This document shows, piece after piece, positions 1-7,756 of a stretch of DNA of 52,747 nucleotides (positions within the stretch are counted from its first letter, which is position 1; every line of letters starts with the position of its first letter). The notes beneath the pieces are model-generated. The model saw nothing but the letters and a program-made list of their open reading frames with translations, did not search any database and had not been told where the DNA came from. The position numbers were made by a program, and so were the translations under genes. Source of the DNA: Cyclobacteriaceae bacterium (lineage in GTDB: Bacteria > Bacteroidota > Bacteroidia > Cytophagales > Cyclobacteriaceae); the NCBI GenBank assembly GCA_024644875.1, contig JAHEGY010000021.1, forward strand, positions 1 through 52,747. Direction: 5' to 3'.

Positions 1-1
1 C

Positions 2-721
2 AAACATTATATGGCAGCGGATTCTCCTCAGGAATGCATTGGTATCAATGCATTGGATTTCAACAGTTTTCAGTTCTTTGCACAATTGTATTTGCCATCT
101 TATTTGGATTGGTTCAACAATCGGGCAAATAAATTGAATACCATGCGTTGGCATAAAAGATTTCTCCAGTATCTGCAATCAGGAGGTGTGAAATCCAAAC
201 GATGGCTGCTTAAATCCCCGGTGCATCTTATGAGGTTACCTGAGCTTTTCGAAGTATATCCGGATGCCAGGATCATTATGACCCATAGACACCCCTTTGA
301 AGTTGTTCCTTCAACAGCAAGTTTGATTTCATCTGTAAGATCCCTCTATGGTGATAACAAAATAGCTGAAAGGACTGGGCGCGAACAGGCAGAAACATGG
401 AGCCTTTACCTCAATAAATTTCTTCGGTCAATCGAAGAATTGGATAAAAATGATCAGATAATCCATATTCAGTTTGAAGATTTTGTAATGGACCAGGTGG
501 GTACCATTAAAAGAATTTACGAAATGTTTGCCTGGAACTTAACAGATGAAGCGCTTGAAAGTTTCACACATTTTCTGACAGAGAATCCAAAAGACAAACA
601 TGGAAAACATACTTATTCCCTGAATGTTTTTAATTTGAAAGAAAGTGAAATAAATTCTATGTACAGAGATTATATTAATTTTTTGAACGGACGTAATTCA
701 TTGCCTAATTATGGAACATAA
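2..721 (+). CDS. Sulfotransferase family protein (C-terminal part)
   Basis: The gene is cut by the window edge: the frame is open from base 2, and the ATG at 11 is probably internal. The visible part matches the C-terminal two thirds of PAPS-dependent sulfotransferases of the Sulfotransfer_3 type. It has the WLLKSP motif, then YPDARIIMTHRHPFEVVPSTASL, whose R and S are the 3'-phosphate-binding residues, and a C-terminal GKHTYSL typical of this group. The 5'-phosphosulfate-binding loop must lie upstream, outside the window. It should transfer a sulfuryl group from PAPS to a hydroxyl or amine; the acceptor is unknown. The next gene overlaps it by 11 bases, so the two are probably co-translated. 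Confidence 0.85.
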   Translation, partial: KHYMAADSPQECIGINALDFNSFQFFAQLYLPSYLDWFNNRANKLNTMRWHKRFLQYLQSGGVKSKRWLLKSPVHLMRLPELFEVYPDARIIMTHRHPFEVVPSTASLISSVRSLYGDNKIAERTGREQAETWSLYLNKFLRSIEELDKNDQIIHIQFEDFVMDQVGTIKRIYEMFAWNLTDEALESFTHFLTENPKDKHGKHTYSLNVFNLKESEINSMYRDYINFLNGRNSLPNYGT

Positions 722-1766
722 AAGCAAAAAAGCCCTCCGGGAGTTTCTGGAGGTTATTGGTAATGCAGAAAACACATTTCTTGATCCTGACAAGAATTTG
801 GACGAACAGGGAAAGATCGATGGTTATCAGCATATTTTTCATCTTTTAAGGACGTGTATAGATTTTTATTTATTTAATAATCCCCTCCGACCAGATTTTA
901 TGTTACTGGCAACCCCATATCATAAGATCCTGGGTGATAATGTTGATTCAGTATATTATTTCACTCAAGTTAGAGGAGACCAGGAATATATAATAAAGGG
1001 CCGGCGATATGACAGCTGTTACTTATCCTTTTCATTATATGGTGGATCACCTGACGGCGAACTCAGTGAGCGGGTTACATTAAATATAAACCATACCCAT
1101 ATCGAGTTCGAAGAAGATGGGAGTTTTGAAATTAAATTAACACAAGAACCAAAGGGAAAGAACGAATTTAGACTTGATGCGGATTCTGTTACCTTATTTT
1201 CCAGGGAATACTTTTTCGACAGATTTAGTAGCCGGGAAAGTGATCTCTCAATTAAAAACACAAAAGTGCTGGAAGTTCCCAAACCTTTGTCAGATGAAGC
1301 ATTAGCCAAAAGGATACAGGTAATGAAGACCTTCTTTGAACACACTACCTGGATAGCACCTCTGTCAGTGGAATTTCCCATGAATGATTTTCTGCCTCCT
1401 TTTCCATTTGAAGCTGACCAGGGAGGCTGGGGAACAGTAGACAATGTATATTGCTTTGGGCAGTTCCACCTGAATGTGGATGAGTATCTAAAGATCAATT
1501 TTACTTCACCTGAATGTTGTTACTGGGGGATCCAGACCTGGAATTATCTGATGCAGAGTATGGATTATAAAAACTATAAAGTTTGTATAAATAAAGAGGC
1601 AGTTCAGAATGATGATGGCAGTTTTACCATTTACCTCAGTCATAAGCCAATGGATGTGGATAACTGGATCAGCACTTCGGCATATAAGGAGGCCATTATG
1701 TTCTGCCGGTGGTTACTTGCTGAGGAGATGCCTCAACAGCCTACAGTAGAATTAGGCAAACTTTAG
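711..1766 (+). CDS. DUF1214-like domain protein
   Basis: This 351-residue protein begins inside the preceding sulfotransferase gene (ATG within its last codons). It has no signal peptide or membrane segment. The C-terminal third, with WGIQTWNYLMQS, the NDDGSFTIYLSHK strand and DNWISTS before a terminal RW, resembles the DUF1214 fold found in many proteobacterial and actinobacterial proteins, which often sit beside sulfotransferases. The biochemical function of that family is not established; a role with the same substrate as the sulfotransferase is inferred only from the overlap. It converges with tag and overlaps its end by 15 bases. Confidence 0.65.
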   Translation: MEHKSKKALREFLEVIGNAENTFLDPDKNLDEQGKIDGYQHIFHLLRTCIDFYLFNNPLRPDFMLLATPYHKILGDNVDSVYYFTQVRGDQEYIIKGRRYDSCYLSFSLYGGSPDGELSERVTLNINHTHIEFEEDGSFEIKLTQEPKGKNEFRLDADSVTLFSREYFFDRFSSRESDLSIKNTKVLEVPKPLSDEALAKRIQVMKTFFEHTTWIAPLSVEFPMNDFLPPFPFEADQGGWGTVDNVYCFGQFHLNVDEYLKINFTSPECCYWGIQTWNYLMQSMDYKNYKVCINKEAVQNDDGSFTIYLSHKPMDVDNWISTSAYKEAIMFCRWLLAEEMPQQPTVELGKL

Positions 1767-2339
1767 CTCCTTATACCTGAAGCAGCTTACCTCATGATCA
1801 TTTACAATTCCTGTAGCTTGCAGGTGCGCATAGATGATGGTGCTACCTACAAAATTGAACCCTCTTTTTCTTAGATCTTTACTGACTTGATCCGATAATT
1901 CAGTCTTTGCCGGAATATCACTCATTTTTTCCCAGGCATTGATTAAAGGTTTTCCGTCAGTGAAATTCCAGATATAAGCATCAAAACTGCCGAATTCTTT
2001 CTGAACCTCTAGGAACCTATTTGCATTATTAATAGCTGATTTGATTTTTAGCCTGTTACGAATGATCGATGGATCCTCTAATAAAGATTCATATTTTGCA
2101 TCATCAAATTCAGCAACAATTTCAGGATCAAAATCCGCAAAGGCTCTTCTGTATCCTTCCCTTCTTTTTAAAATGGTACTCCAACTTAAGCCAGCCTGGG
2201 CTCCTTCAAGTATAAGAAATTCAAAATGCTTATGGTCGTCGTGAACCGGAACACCCCATTCTTCATCATGATACCTCACATATTCATCAAAATGACCTTC
2301 ACACCATGTACATCGTTTAAGGTTCTTGTTAATGGACAT
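1752..2339 (-). CDS. tag: DNA-3-methyladenine glycosylase I
   Basis: TAG excises 3-methyladenine from alkylated DNA as the first step of base excision repair. The 195-residue protein has the family zinc site: an N-terminal Cys (RCTWC), His in YHDEEWG, and the C-terminal His and Cys of NDHEVSCFRY. The Glu of LEGAQAGLSW corresponds to the base-recognition Glu of E. coli Tag. Full family length. An ATG twelve bases upstream (2351) is an alternative start. The start overlaps the end of the SDR gene at 2329, so the two are likely one transcript. Confidence 0.93.
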   Translation of the reverse strand: MSINKNLKRCTWCEGHFDEYVRYHDEEWGVPVHDDHKHFEFLILEGAQAGLSWSTILKRREGYRRAFADFDPEIVAEFDDAKYESLLEDPSIIRNRLKIKSAINNANRFLEVQKEFGSFDAYIWNFTDGKPLINAWEKMSDIPAKTELSDQVSKDLRKRGFNFVGSTIIYAHLQATGIVNDHEVSCFRYKELKFA

Positions 2340-3090
2340 AACTTCCTGCATTTATATCAAATGTACCACCTGTAGCATGATCAGCCAATCCGCTGGCTAA
2401 AAAACCAACAAAAGGAGCTATATCTTCCGGATTTGTTAAATTATTTAAGGCAATTTGATCCAAGGCGGTTTCTTTTCCATATTGATTAAAAAACTGCTGT
2501 GCCATTTCTGTCTGGACAAATCCTGGAGCTATGGTAAATGCAACAATTCCCCTTTTACCAAAAGCCCTGGCAATCGATCGGGCAAGTGCGACCATTCCAG
2601 CTTTTGATGCTGCGTAATCCATATAATTTTCAGTGTCACCCCTAAAAGCAGCTCTGGAAGAAATATTGATGATCTTACCTCCCTTTTTCATGCTCAGAAA
2701 ATGCTGGATGGCTTTTTTACATAAAAATCCAGTTGCATTTAAATTTACATCCATGGTTTTATTCCATGTATTGATCCAATCATTATCGGGGCCGGTTATA
2801 TCAGAAGAAATTGCTATTCCAGCATTATTTACAAGTACATCTAAATAACCCATTTTCTGAATGACATTCTCCATAAAGGATGGTATGCTATTTATATTTT
2901 CAAGGTTAAATTGAAAAGGAATTGCTTTGTAGGGAAATTTTTCGATTGTGTTTTTTAATGAAGCCTCATTTCGATTATAGTGGATAGCGACCGTAGCACC
3001 GTTCACAAGTAAAAAATCTACAATAGATTTTCCAATGCCTTTACTCCCACCGGTAACCAGAATCTTTTTATTTTTTAAGTATCTTTCCAA
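2329..3090 (-). CDS. SDR family oxidoreductase (FabG-like)
   Basis: A 253-residue classical short-chain dehydrogenase/reductase. Visible motifs are TGGSKGIG (NAD(P) binding, near residue 12), NNAG, the catalytic Ser in NISS and the YAASK Tyr/Lys pair. The substrate cannot be predicted; 3-oxoacyl-ACP reductase is the nearest well-known homologue, but no other fatty-acid synthesis genes adjoin it. The start is a TTG codon: no ATG lies before the glycine-rich loop, and the next internal ATG would remove the cofactor site. It overlaps tag downstream. Confidence 0.88.
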   Translation of the reverse strand: MERYLKNKKILVTGGSKGIGKSIVDFLLVNGATVAIHYNRNEASLKNTIEKFPYKAIPFQFNLENINSIPSFMENVIQKMGYLDVLVNNAGIAISSDITGPDNDWINTWNKTMDVNLNATGFLCKKAIQHFLSMKKGGKIINISSRAAFRGDTENYMDYAASKAGMVALARSIARAFGKRGIVAFTIAPGFVQTEMAQQFFNQYGKETALDQIALNNLTNPEDIAPFVGFLASGLADHATGGTFDINAGSYVH

Positions 3091-3296
3091 TGCCTGAATT
3101 TGGTTTTATCTAAACAAGATTAAATATAATAAATTGTTAATCAGCCAAAGTATTTAATTGAAAATATAAGCAGTTTTAATTTGAAACATTTTTATAAATA
3201 ATTGTTATTAACCACTAAGATTTGATATTTTTTGGTTTTTAGCATTTTATATTGATTCATTTTTCTTAAATTTTATCAGGAACTAATCTTGCGTGG

Positions 3297-3404
3297 ATGA
3301 TCAAATTATTTAAATCATTTGGGACCGTAATCTTGGCTTTTATTTTGGCGATAATGTTCATCATTTTTTACCCGGTGGTTATTGTATACCGGGCTTTAAT
3401 TTAA
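3297..3404 (+). CDS. Small single-pass membrane protein (35 aa)
   Basis: A short open frame in the 343-base gap between the SDR gene and the phosphoesterase pair. It starts MIKLFKSFGTVILAF and continues with an unbroken hydrophobic stretch of about 22 residues, ending in the short tail VYRALI. A Lys-rich amino end, one transmembrane helix and a basic tail are typical of real small membrane proteins. The stop is 29 bases before the next gene, so it may be the first gene of that operon. No homologue is recognised; it could be chance coding in AT-rich DNA. Confidence 0.4.
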   Translation: MIKLFKSFGTVILAFILAIMFIIFYPVVIVYRALI

Positions 3405-3433
3405 ATCATTAATAATTTTTTTTACCAGCTATT

Positions 3434-4537
3434 GTGCCAAAATACCTTATTTGTCAGATAATCCTGTATGGATTTTGCCTGTCATTGTTAAATCTTTATG
3501 GCCAGGAAAGGTCAGGAGCGATTGAGATAAAAGCCGAAGATGCAGCAGGTGATTATGCCCAAGTCGATTCAAAACAATCGATCGTACGCTTTGTGTTTTA
3601 CAATGTAGAAAATCTTTTCCATCCCACTGATGACAGCATCAAGCTTGATGAAGCCTTTACCCCTGGAGGAGCGTACTATTGGACATATAAAAGGTATTAT
3701 TCTAAAATCAATCATTTGGGCAAGCTTTTTGTAGCTATTGGAGAGGGACGAATGCCAGCTGTTATTGGACTATGTGAAATCGAAAATCATAAAGTGCTGG
3801 ATGACATACTGAATAAATCGGTTATGAAATATTTCTCTTACAAAGTCATACATAAAGAATCGCCCGACTTAAGGGGTATTGATGTAGGACTTTTGTATGA
3901 TCCTTCACAGTTTAAGCCCTTAAAATATGAATATTTCAAAATTTCTGATCCACAATTTCCCGATCTCAAGACCAGGGAAATATTGTATGTTTCCGGAATT
4001 ATATATGAATCAGTTCAATGTCATGTTTTTGTTAATCATTGGCCTTCCAGGAGAGGCGGTCAGATGGCCAGCGAAGCTAAACGGATTATTGCAGCGAGGA
4101 AGTTGAAACAAGTTGTTGATAGTTTGGTTTATAATGATGCTTACTCCAATATCATTATTATGGGTGATTTTAACGATGAACCTGGAGACCGTTCGATAAA
4201 GGAAATACTGAAGGCTGGAGACCCGGATGAAAAGAATGATTCAAGTCTTTTAGTTAATTTAATGTACCCCTTATACAAGAGAGGATATGGAACGCATTTC
4301 AGAGTGAATAATATTACAGAACCTTCAGTTCTGGATCAGATAATAGTTTCATTCTCAATGCTATATGAGGGAAATAAAATAAGATTAGAAGGTCATATGG
4401 GACATATTTACCAAAATGAGTTTCTTATCGACAAAAAAAATGGCAGGCCGCTACGAACTTATCAAGGATTGAAGTATCTTGGTGGGTTCAGTGATCATCT
4501 GCCCGTTTATGCTGATTTTCAAATACTAAGTAAATAA
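3434..4537 (+). CDS. Secreted endonuclease/exonuclease/phosphatase family protein
   Basis: A 367-residue protein with a GTG start and a clear signal peptide (hydrophobic core ending LNLYGQ). The body has the EEP fold signature: FYNVENLF near residue 55 (metal-binding Asn), GLCEIEN (catalytic Glu), NHWPSRRGG (His), IIMGDFNDEP (Asp/Asn) and a terminal SDHLPV (Asp-His). It is therefore an exported Mg-dependent phosphodiesterase or nuclease acting in the periplasm or outside the cell. Its stop codon overlaps the ATG of the following metallophosphoesterase in a TAATG arrangement, which implies translational coupling and a shared job, perhaps phosphate or nucleotide scavenging (inference). Confidence 0.88.
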   Translation: MPKYLICQIILYGFCLSLLNLYGQERSGAIEIKAEDAAGDYAQVDSKQSIVRFVFYNVENLFHPTDDSIKLDEAFTPGGAYYWTYKRYYSKINHLGKLFVAIGEGRMPAVIGLCEIENHKVLDDILNKSVMKYFSYKVIHKESPDLRGIDVGLLYDPSQFKPLKYEYFKISDPQFPDLKTREILYVSGIIYESVQCHVFVNHWPSRRGGQMASEAKRIIAARKLKQVVDSLVYNDAYSNIIIMGDFNDEPGDRSIKEILKAGDPDEKNDSSLLVNLMYPLYKRGYGTHFRVNNITEPSVLDQIIVSFSMLYEGNKIRLEGHMGHIYQNEFLIDKKNGRPLRTYQGLKYLGGFSDHLPVYADFQILSK

Positions 4538-6423
4538 TGAACAAGCGTATTTATATTAGCCTTATGCTACTTTTTACAGTAGTATTTTCTGTTTCAGGTC
4601 AAAAACGATTTAAAATACCCTCAGTTTATTCTAATATATCCTATGATGTTGAAGGGAATTTGATGTTGAATATAGGCACCATGTCTTATATTCTCAATGA
4701 TATGCCATCGGACATTACCCTGGATAATATGATCGGGAATCCCCAAACCACAGCAGCAGGTATATATTTCGATTTTAAGAACGCATTGAATAACGGAACA
4801 CTTTATTACGGCCTGATTCCTTATGATGATTCCAAATATCCTTTACCTGTATATTTCAGAACCCCTACACAAATCATGGACGGAAAAGCCTTTGTTAATC
4901 TTCAGGCACTTAAAGGGAGATATGATATGGTTAAATGGGTTGAGAAGGGGAAAGGAGTTTTAGGTTACAGAGTTGTTAACGAGACGGGAGAGTTTTTATA
5001 TGATGGGCGGATAGGTTTTAAAGGGAACAAGCCTCTTTTTATTGATACTACCATTGTTGAAGGTCCATTTGTTAATTTGTTGACTCATGAGTCTGTAGTT
5101 TTATCGTTAAAGACCAATATATCAGTAAATATTGAAATAGAAGTTGAGGGAGAAAAATATTCAAGTAAATCTCCAGACACTTATCATGAAATTCCTATTA
5201 CTGGATTAAAGGAGCTTCAGGAATATAAATATATTGTCCATTTTGGCACCAATCAGGAAAGTTATTCTTTCAGGACAGCACCGCAGCCTGGATCCAGAAC
5301 AGAATTCACTTTCGGTTATGCAAGTGATTCCAGATCCGGGCAGGGTGGCGGCGAAAGAGATTTTAATGGAGCCAATGCTTATATAATGAAAAAAATCATG
5401 GCACTGGGTATGTACGAGAATTGTGCTTTCATGCAATTTACCGGTGATTTGATTACCGGATATAAGATAGATCCAAACCAGATCCAGCTTGAATATGCCA
5501 ATTGGAAACGTGCTGTTGAACCCTGGGGCAGATATATTCCAGTAATTACAACAATGGGTAATCATGAAGCCACCATGTATTATTGGGCACTTCCTGGAGG
5601 GGATTTTTACTCAATAGATAAATTTCCGTTTGATAAAATATCATCTGAAGCCATTTATGCTCAAAATTTCGTGAATCCATTGAATGGCCCTGAAAGCGAA
5701 GATGGCTCTAAATATGATCCAAATAAGAAGAAGATTGATTTTCCATCCTATAAAGAAAATGTTTATTACTATACCTATGACAATGTTGCGATGGTCGTAT
5801 TAAATTCCAATTATTGGTATGCCCCAAGCACATCTCATGTGAATGAAACCAGCGGTAATATTCATGCCTATATAATGGATAACCAGTTGAAATGGATGAC
5901 GGAGACACTGGGAATCCTCGAAAATGATGAGAACATCGATCATATATTTGTTACCGTACATACACCCTTTTTCCCAAATGGCGGACATGTTAATGATGAT
6001 ATGTGGTATAAGGGTAATAACAGTTACAGGCCCTACGTTAATGGTAAACCAGTTGATAAAGGTATAATTGAAAGAAGGGATGAATTGCTTAATGTCATAG
6101 TGAATAAAACCGATAAGGTGGTCGCAATTCTTACCGGAGATGAACATAATTATTGTAAAACACATATTACACCTGAAACAGATATCTACCCTGCAACCTG
6201 GGACCTTTCTAAGTTAGCGTTAAAACGCTCTATTTACCAGATCAATAATGGAGCGGCCGGTGCCCCCTATTATGCGCAGGAAAATACTCCCTGGACTTCT
6301 AATACTTCAGGATTTACTACCCAGAACGCCCTTGTCCTGTTTCACGTAAATGGGAAAGAGATCAACATGGAAGTAGTCAATCCGGATACTCTGGATGAAG
6401 TCGATCAGTTGAAGTTAAGGTAG
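4537..6423 (+). CDS. Secreted metallophosphoesterase with N-terminal Ig/FN3-like region
   Basis: A 628-residue exported protein (signal peptide ending SVSGQ). Residues 1-250 look like a beta-rich region ending in a fibronectin-III-like segment, as in purple acid phosphatases. The catalytic domain shows the calcineurin-type metal ligands: ASDSR, FTGDLI, TMGNHE, VTVHTPFF and LTGDEHNY. The first motif has SDSR instead of the usual D-x-H. It is probably an extracytoplasmic phosphatase or phosphodiesterase; the substrate is unknown. It is coupled by a one-base overlap to the EEP gene upstream, so two unrelated metal-dependent phosphoesterase folds are made from one message. Confidence 0.88.
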   Translation: MNKRIYISLMLLFTVVFSVSGQKRFKIPSVYSNISYDVEGNLMLNIGTMSYILNDMPSDITLDNMIGNPQTTAAGIYFDFKNALNNGTLYYGLIPYDDSKYPLPVYFRTPTQIMDGKAFVNLQALKGRYDMVKWVEKGKGVLGYRVVNETGEFLYDGRIGFKGNKPLFIDTTIVEGPFVNLLTHESVVLSLKTNISVNIEIEVEGEKYSSKSPDTYHEIPITGLKELQEYKYIVHFGTNQESYSFRTAPQPGSRTEFTFGYASDSRSGQGGGERDFNGANAYIMKKIMALGMYENCAFMQFTGDLITGYKIDPNQIQLEYANWKRAVEPWGRYIPVITTMGNHEATMYYWALPGGDFYSIDKFPFDKISSEAIYAQNFVNPLNGPESEDGSKYDPNKKKIDFPSYKENVYYYTYDNVAMVVLNSNYWYAPSTSHVNETSGNIHAYIMDNQLKWMTETLGILENDENIDHIFVTVHTPFFPNGGHVNDDMWYKGNNSYRPYVNGKPVDKGIIERRDELLNVIVNKTDKVVAILTGDEHNYCKTHITPETDIYPATWDLSKLALKRSIYQINNGAAGAPYYAQENTPWTSNTSGFTTQNALVLFHVNGKEINMEVVNPDTLDEVDQLKLR

Positions 6424-6446
6424 GATCCGGCATTTATCCTTTTTTT
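6422..6446 (+). terminator. Weak rho-independent terminator after the phosphoesterase pair
   Basis: AGGAT and ATCCT form a 5-bp stem with a 9-base loop, followed by seven T. It overlaps the stop codons of two convergent genes. The stem is short, so the call is tentative. Confidence 0.3.
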
Positions 6447-7516
6447 ACCTCTTCTTCAAAATCAGGGATTTTATATTTTCTATCCGCTAGAAAGATTGCA
6501 TAAGGTGCTGTTTTTGGATTCGATTCAAGGAATATTTTAATTATGCCCACAATAGGGAGGAAAAGTACCATTCCAGCTATCCCCCAGATTATACCACCTA
6601 TAATTATGAAAAAGAACACGATAAATGCATTAATTTTTAATTGGTCGCCAACCAGCCAGGGCCTGAGAATATTCTCCTGGATTATATTATTCACATATAC
6701 AAAAACGGCCGTAAAGATGGCGGTAAGCATATTGTCTTTTGTTAAAATGGCAAATAAGAGGATAACCAGTGTACCCAGGGGATACCCAAGATATGGGATA
6801 AGGCTAAGTATGGAAACAAACAATGCAAAGAACAAAGCAAATTTGAGCTGGAAAAGAAGTAAGACAACATAATTTAAAATAAATGTAATCAGAGTAATAA
6901 GTAATAATCCGACGATATAGTTGTTAACCAGGTGCTGAATCTTTGCAATCATGGTTTTAGCTTTTTCTATCTTATGTTTATTTTTTAATTTTTGTTCAAT
7001 AAAACTATTCCCGATACCCTGGTAGTATAACATAAAAAAAAGATAAAAGCATATAAGAAAAATGTCTGCAATGGTGACGCCAATTGAGGAAAGTACTATA
7101 ACTACAGTTTCATGATGGATTTCAAGTTCGGCAGATATGTATTCCCGGTTAATATGATCCGGAATATTTATACCATATTGTTTCAAGGATATTGATATTT
7201 GATGCAGTTTATCAGAAATATCTCGAGTAAAAGAAGGAAGTGTTTCAATAATATTGGAGATTTCCCAATAAAAGAAATAAACGATGAAAAGGATGATTAT
7301 TATTATTGAAAGAACAAATAGTAGAATCAGAACTATTCTATTGATTTTTACCTTCCGTTCAATCCTTTGTAGAATTCTGATACTTGCTAAACCAATTAAG
7401 ATGGCCCAGACCAGTGGGATAAGAAATGATTTTCCTATAATCAGGATACTGACCAAAAGATAAAAGAATAACAGGGTAATTGTTGTTTTAAAGAGGCGGC
7501 CTTCTAGGAATTCCAT
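6434..7516 (-). CDS. AI-2E family transporter
   Basis: A 360-residue polytopic inner-membrane protein of the PerM/AI-2E transporter family. It has two N-terminal helices, a soluble helical region around residues 85-140, then paired helices with the family signatures SLIPYLGYPLGT and ENILRPWLVGDQLKINAF, followed by GGIIWGIAGMVLFLPIVGI. Some members export the quorum signal AI-2, while others act as ion/proton antiporters; the sequence does not decide. Length is normal for the family. It stands alone, with a 240-base gap upstream, so it probably has its own promoter. Confidence 0.93.
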   Translation of the reverse strand: MEFLEGRLFKTTITLLFFYLLVSILIIGKSFLIPLVWAILIGLASIRILQRIERKVKINRIVLILLFVLSIIIIILFIVYFFYWEISNIIETLPSFTRDISDKLHQISISLKQYGINIPDHINREYISAELEIHHETVVIVLSSIGVTIADIFLICFYLFFMLYYQGIGNSFIEQKLKNKHKIEKAKTMIAKIQHLVNNYIVGLLLITLITFILNYVVLLLFQLKFALFFALFVSILSLIPYLGYPLGTLVILLFAILTKDNMLTAIFTAVFVYVNNIIQENILRPWLVGDQLKINAFIVFFFIIIGGIIWGIAGMVLFLPIVGIIKIFLESNPKTAPYAIFLADRKYKIPDFEEEVKKG

Positions 7517-7756
7517 ACTTTTATGATTTTACTTTAAGTATATGATTGAGATCTTATTTTATTCCATTAAGAAATATTATTTATAAAATTTTACGCCTAT
7601 ATCGATAAATATAGGAGTCTTATTATGTAAATATTTGGTGTTTCAACACCGAATAGCTAAAGATCTTTCTTGGTATCAATTTTATTTTTGAGGCCATAAT
7701 TATCTTATTGGCCTTGAAATAAAACTATATCATTTCATTCAGTTTGATCTTAAAAT

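Noticed and set aside
7637-7714. Inverted repeats GGTGT/ACACC and AGGCCA/TTGGCCT after the GH3 gene
   Set aside because: Neither is followed by a T run on the minus strand, so they were not called terminators; at most weak hairpins in an AT-rich gap.
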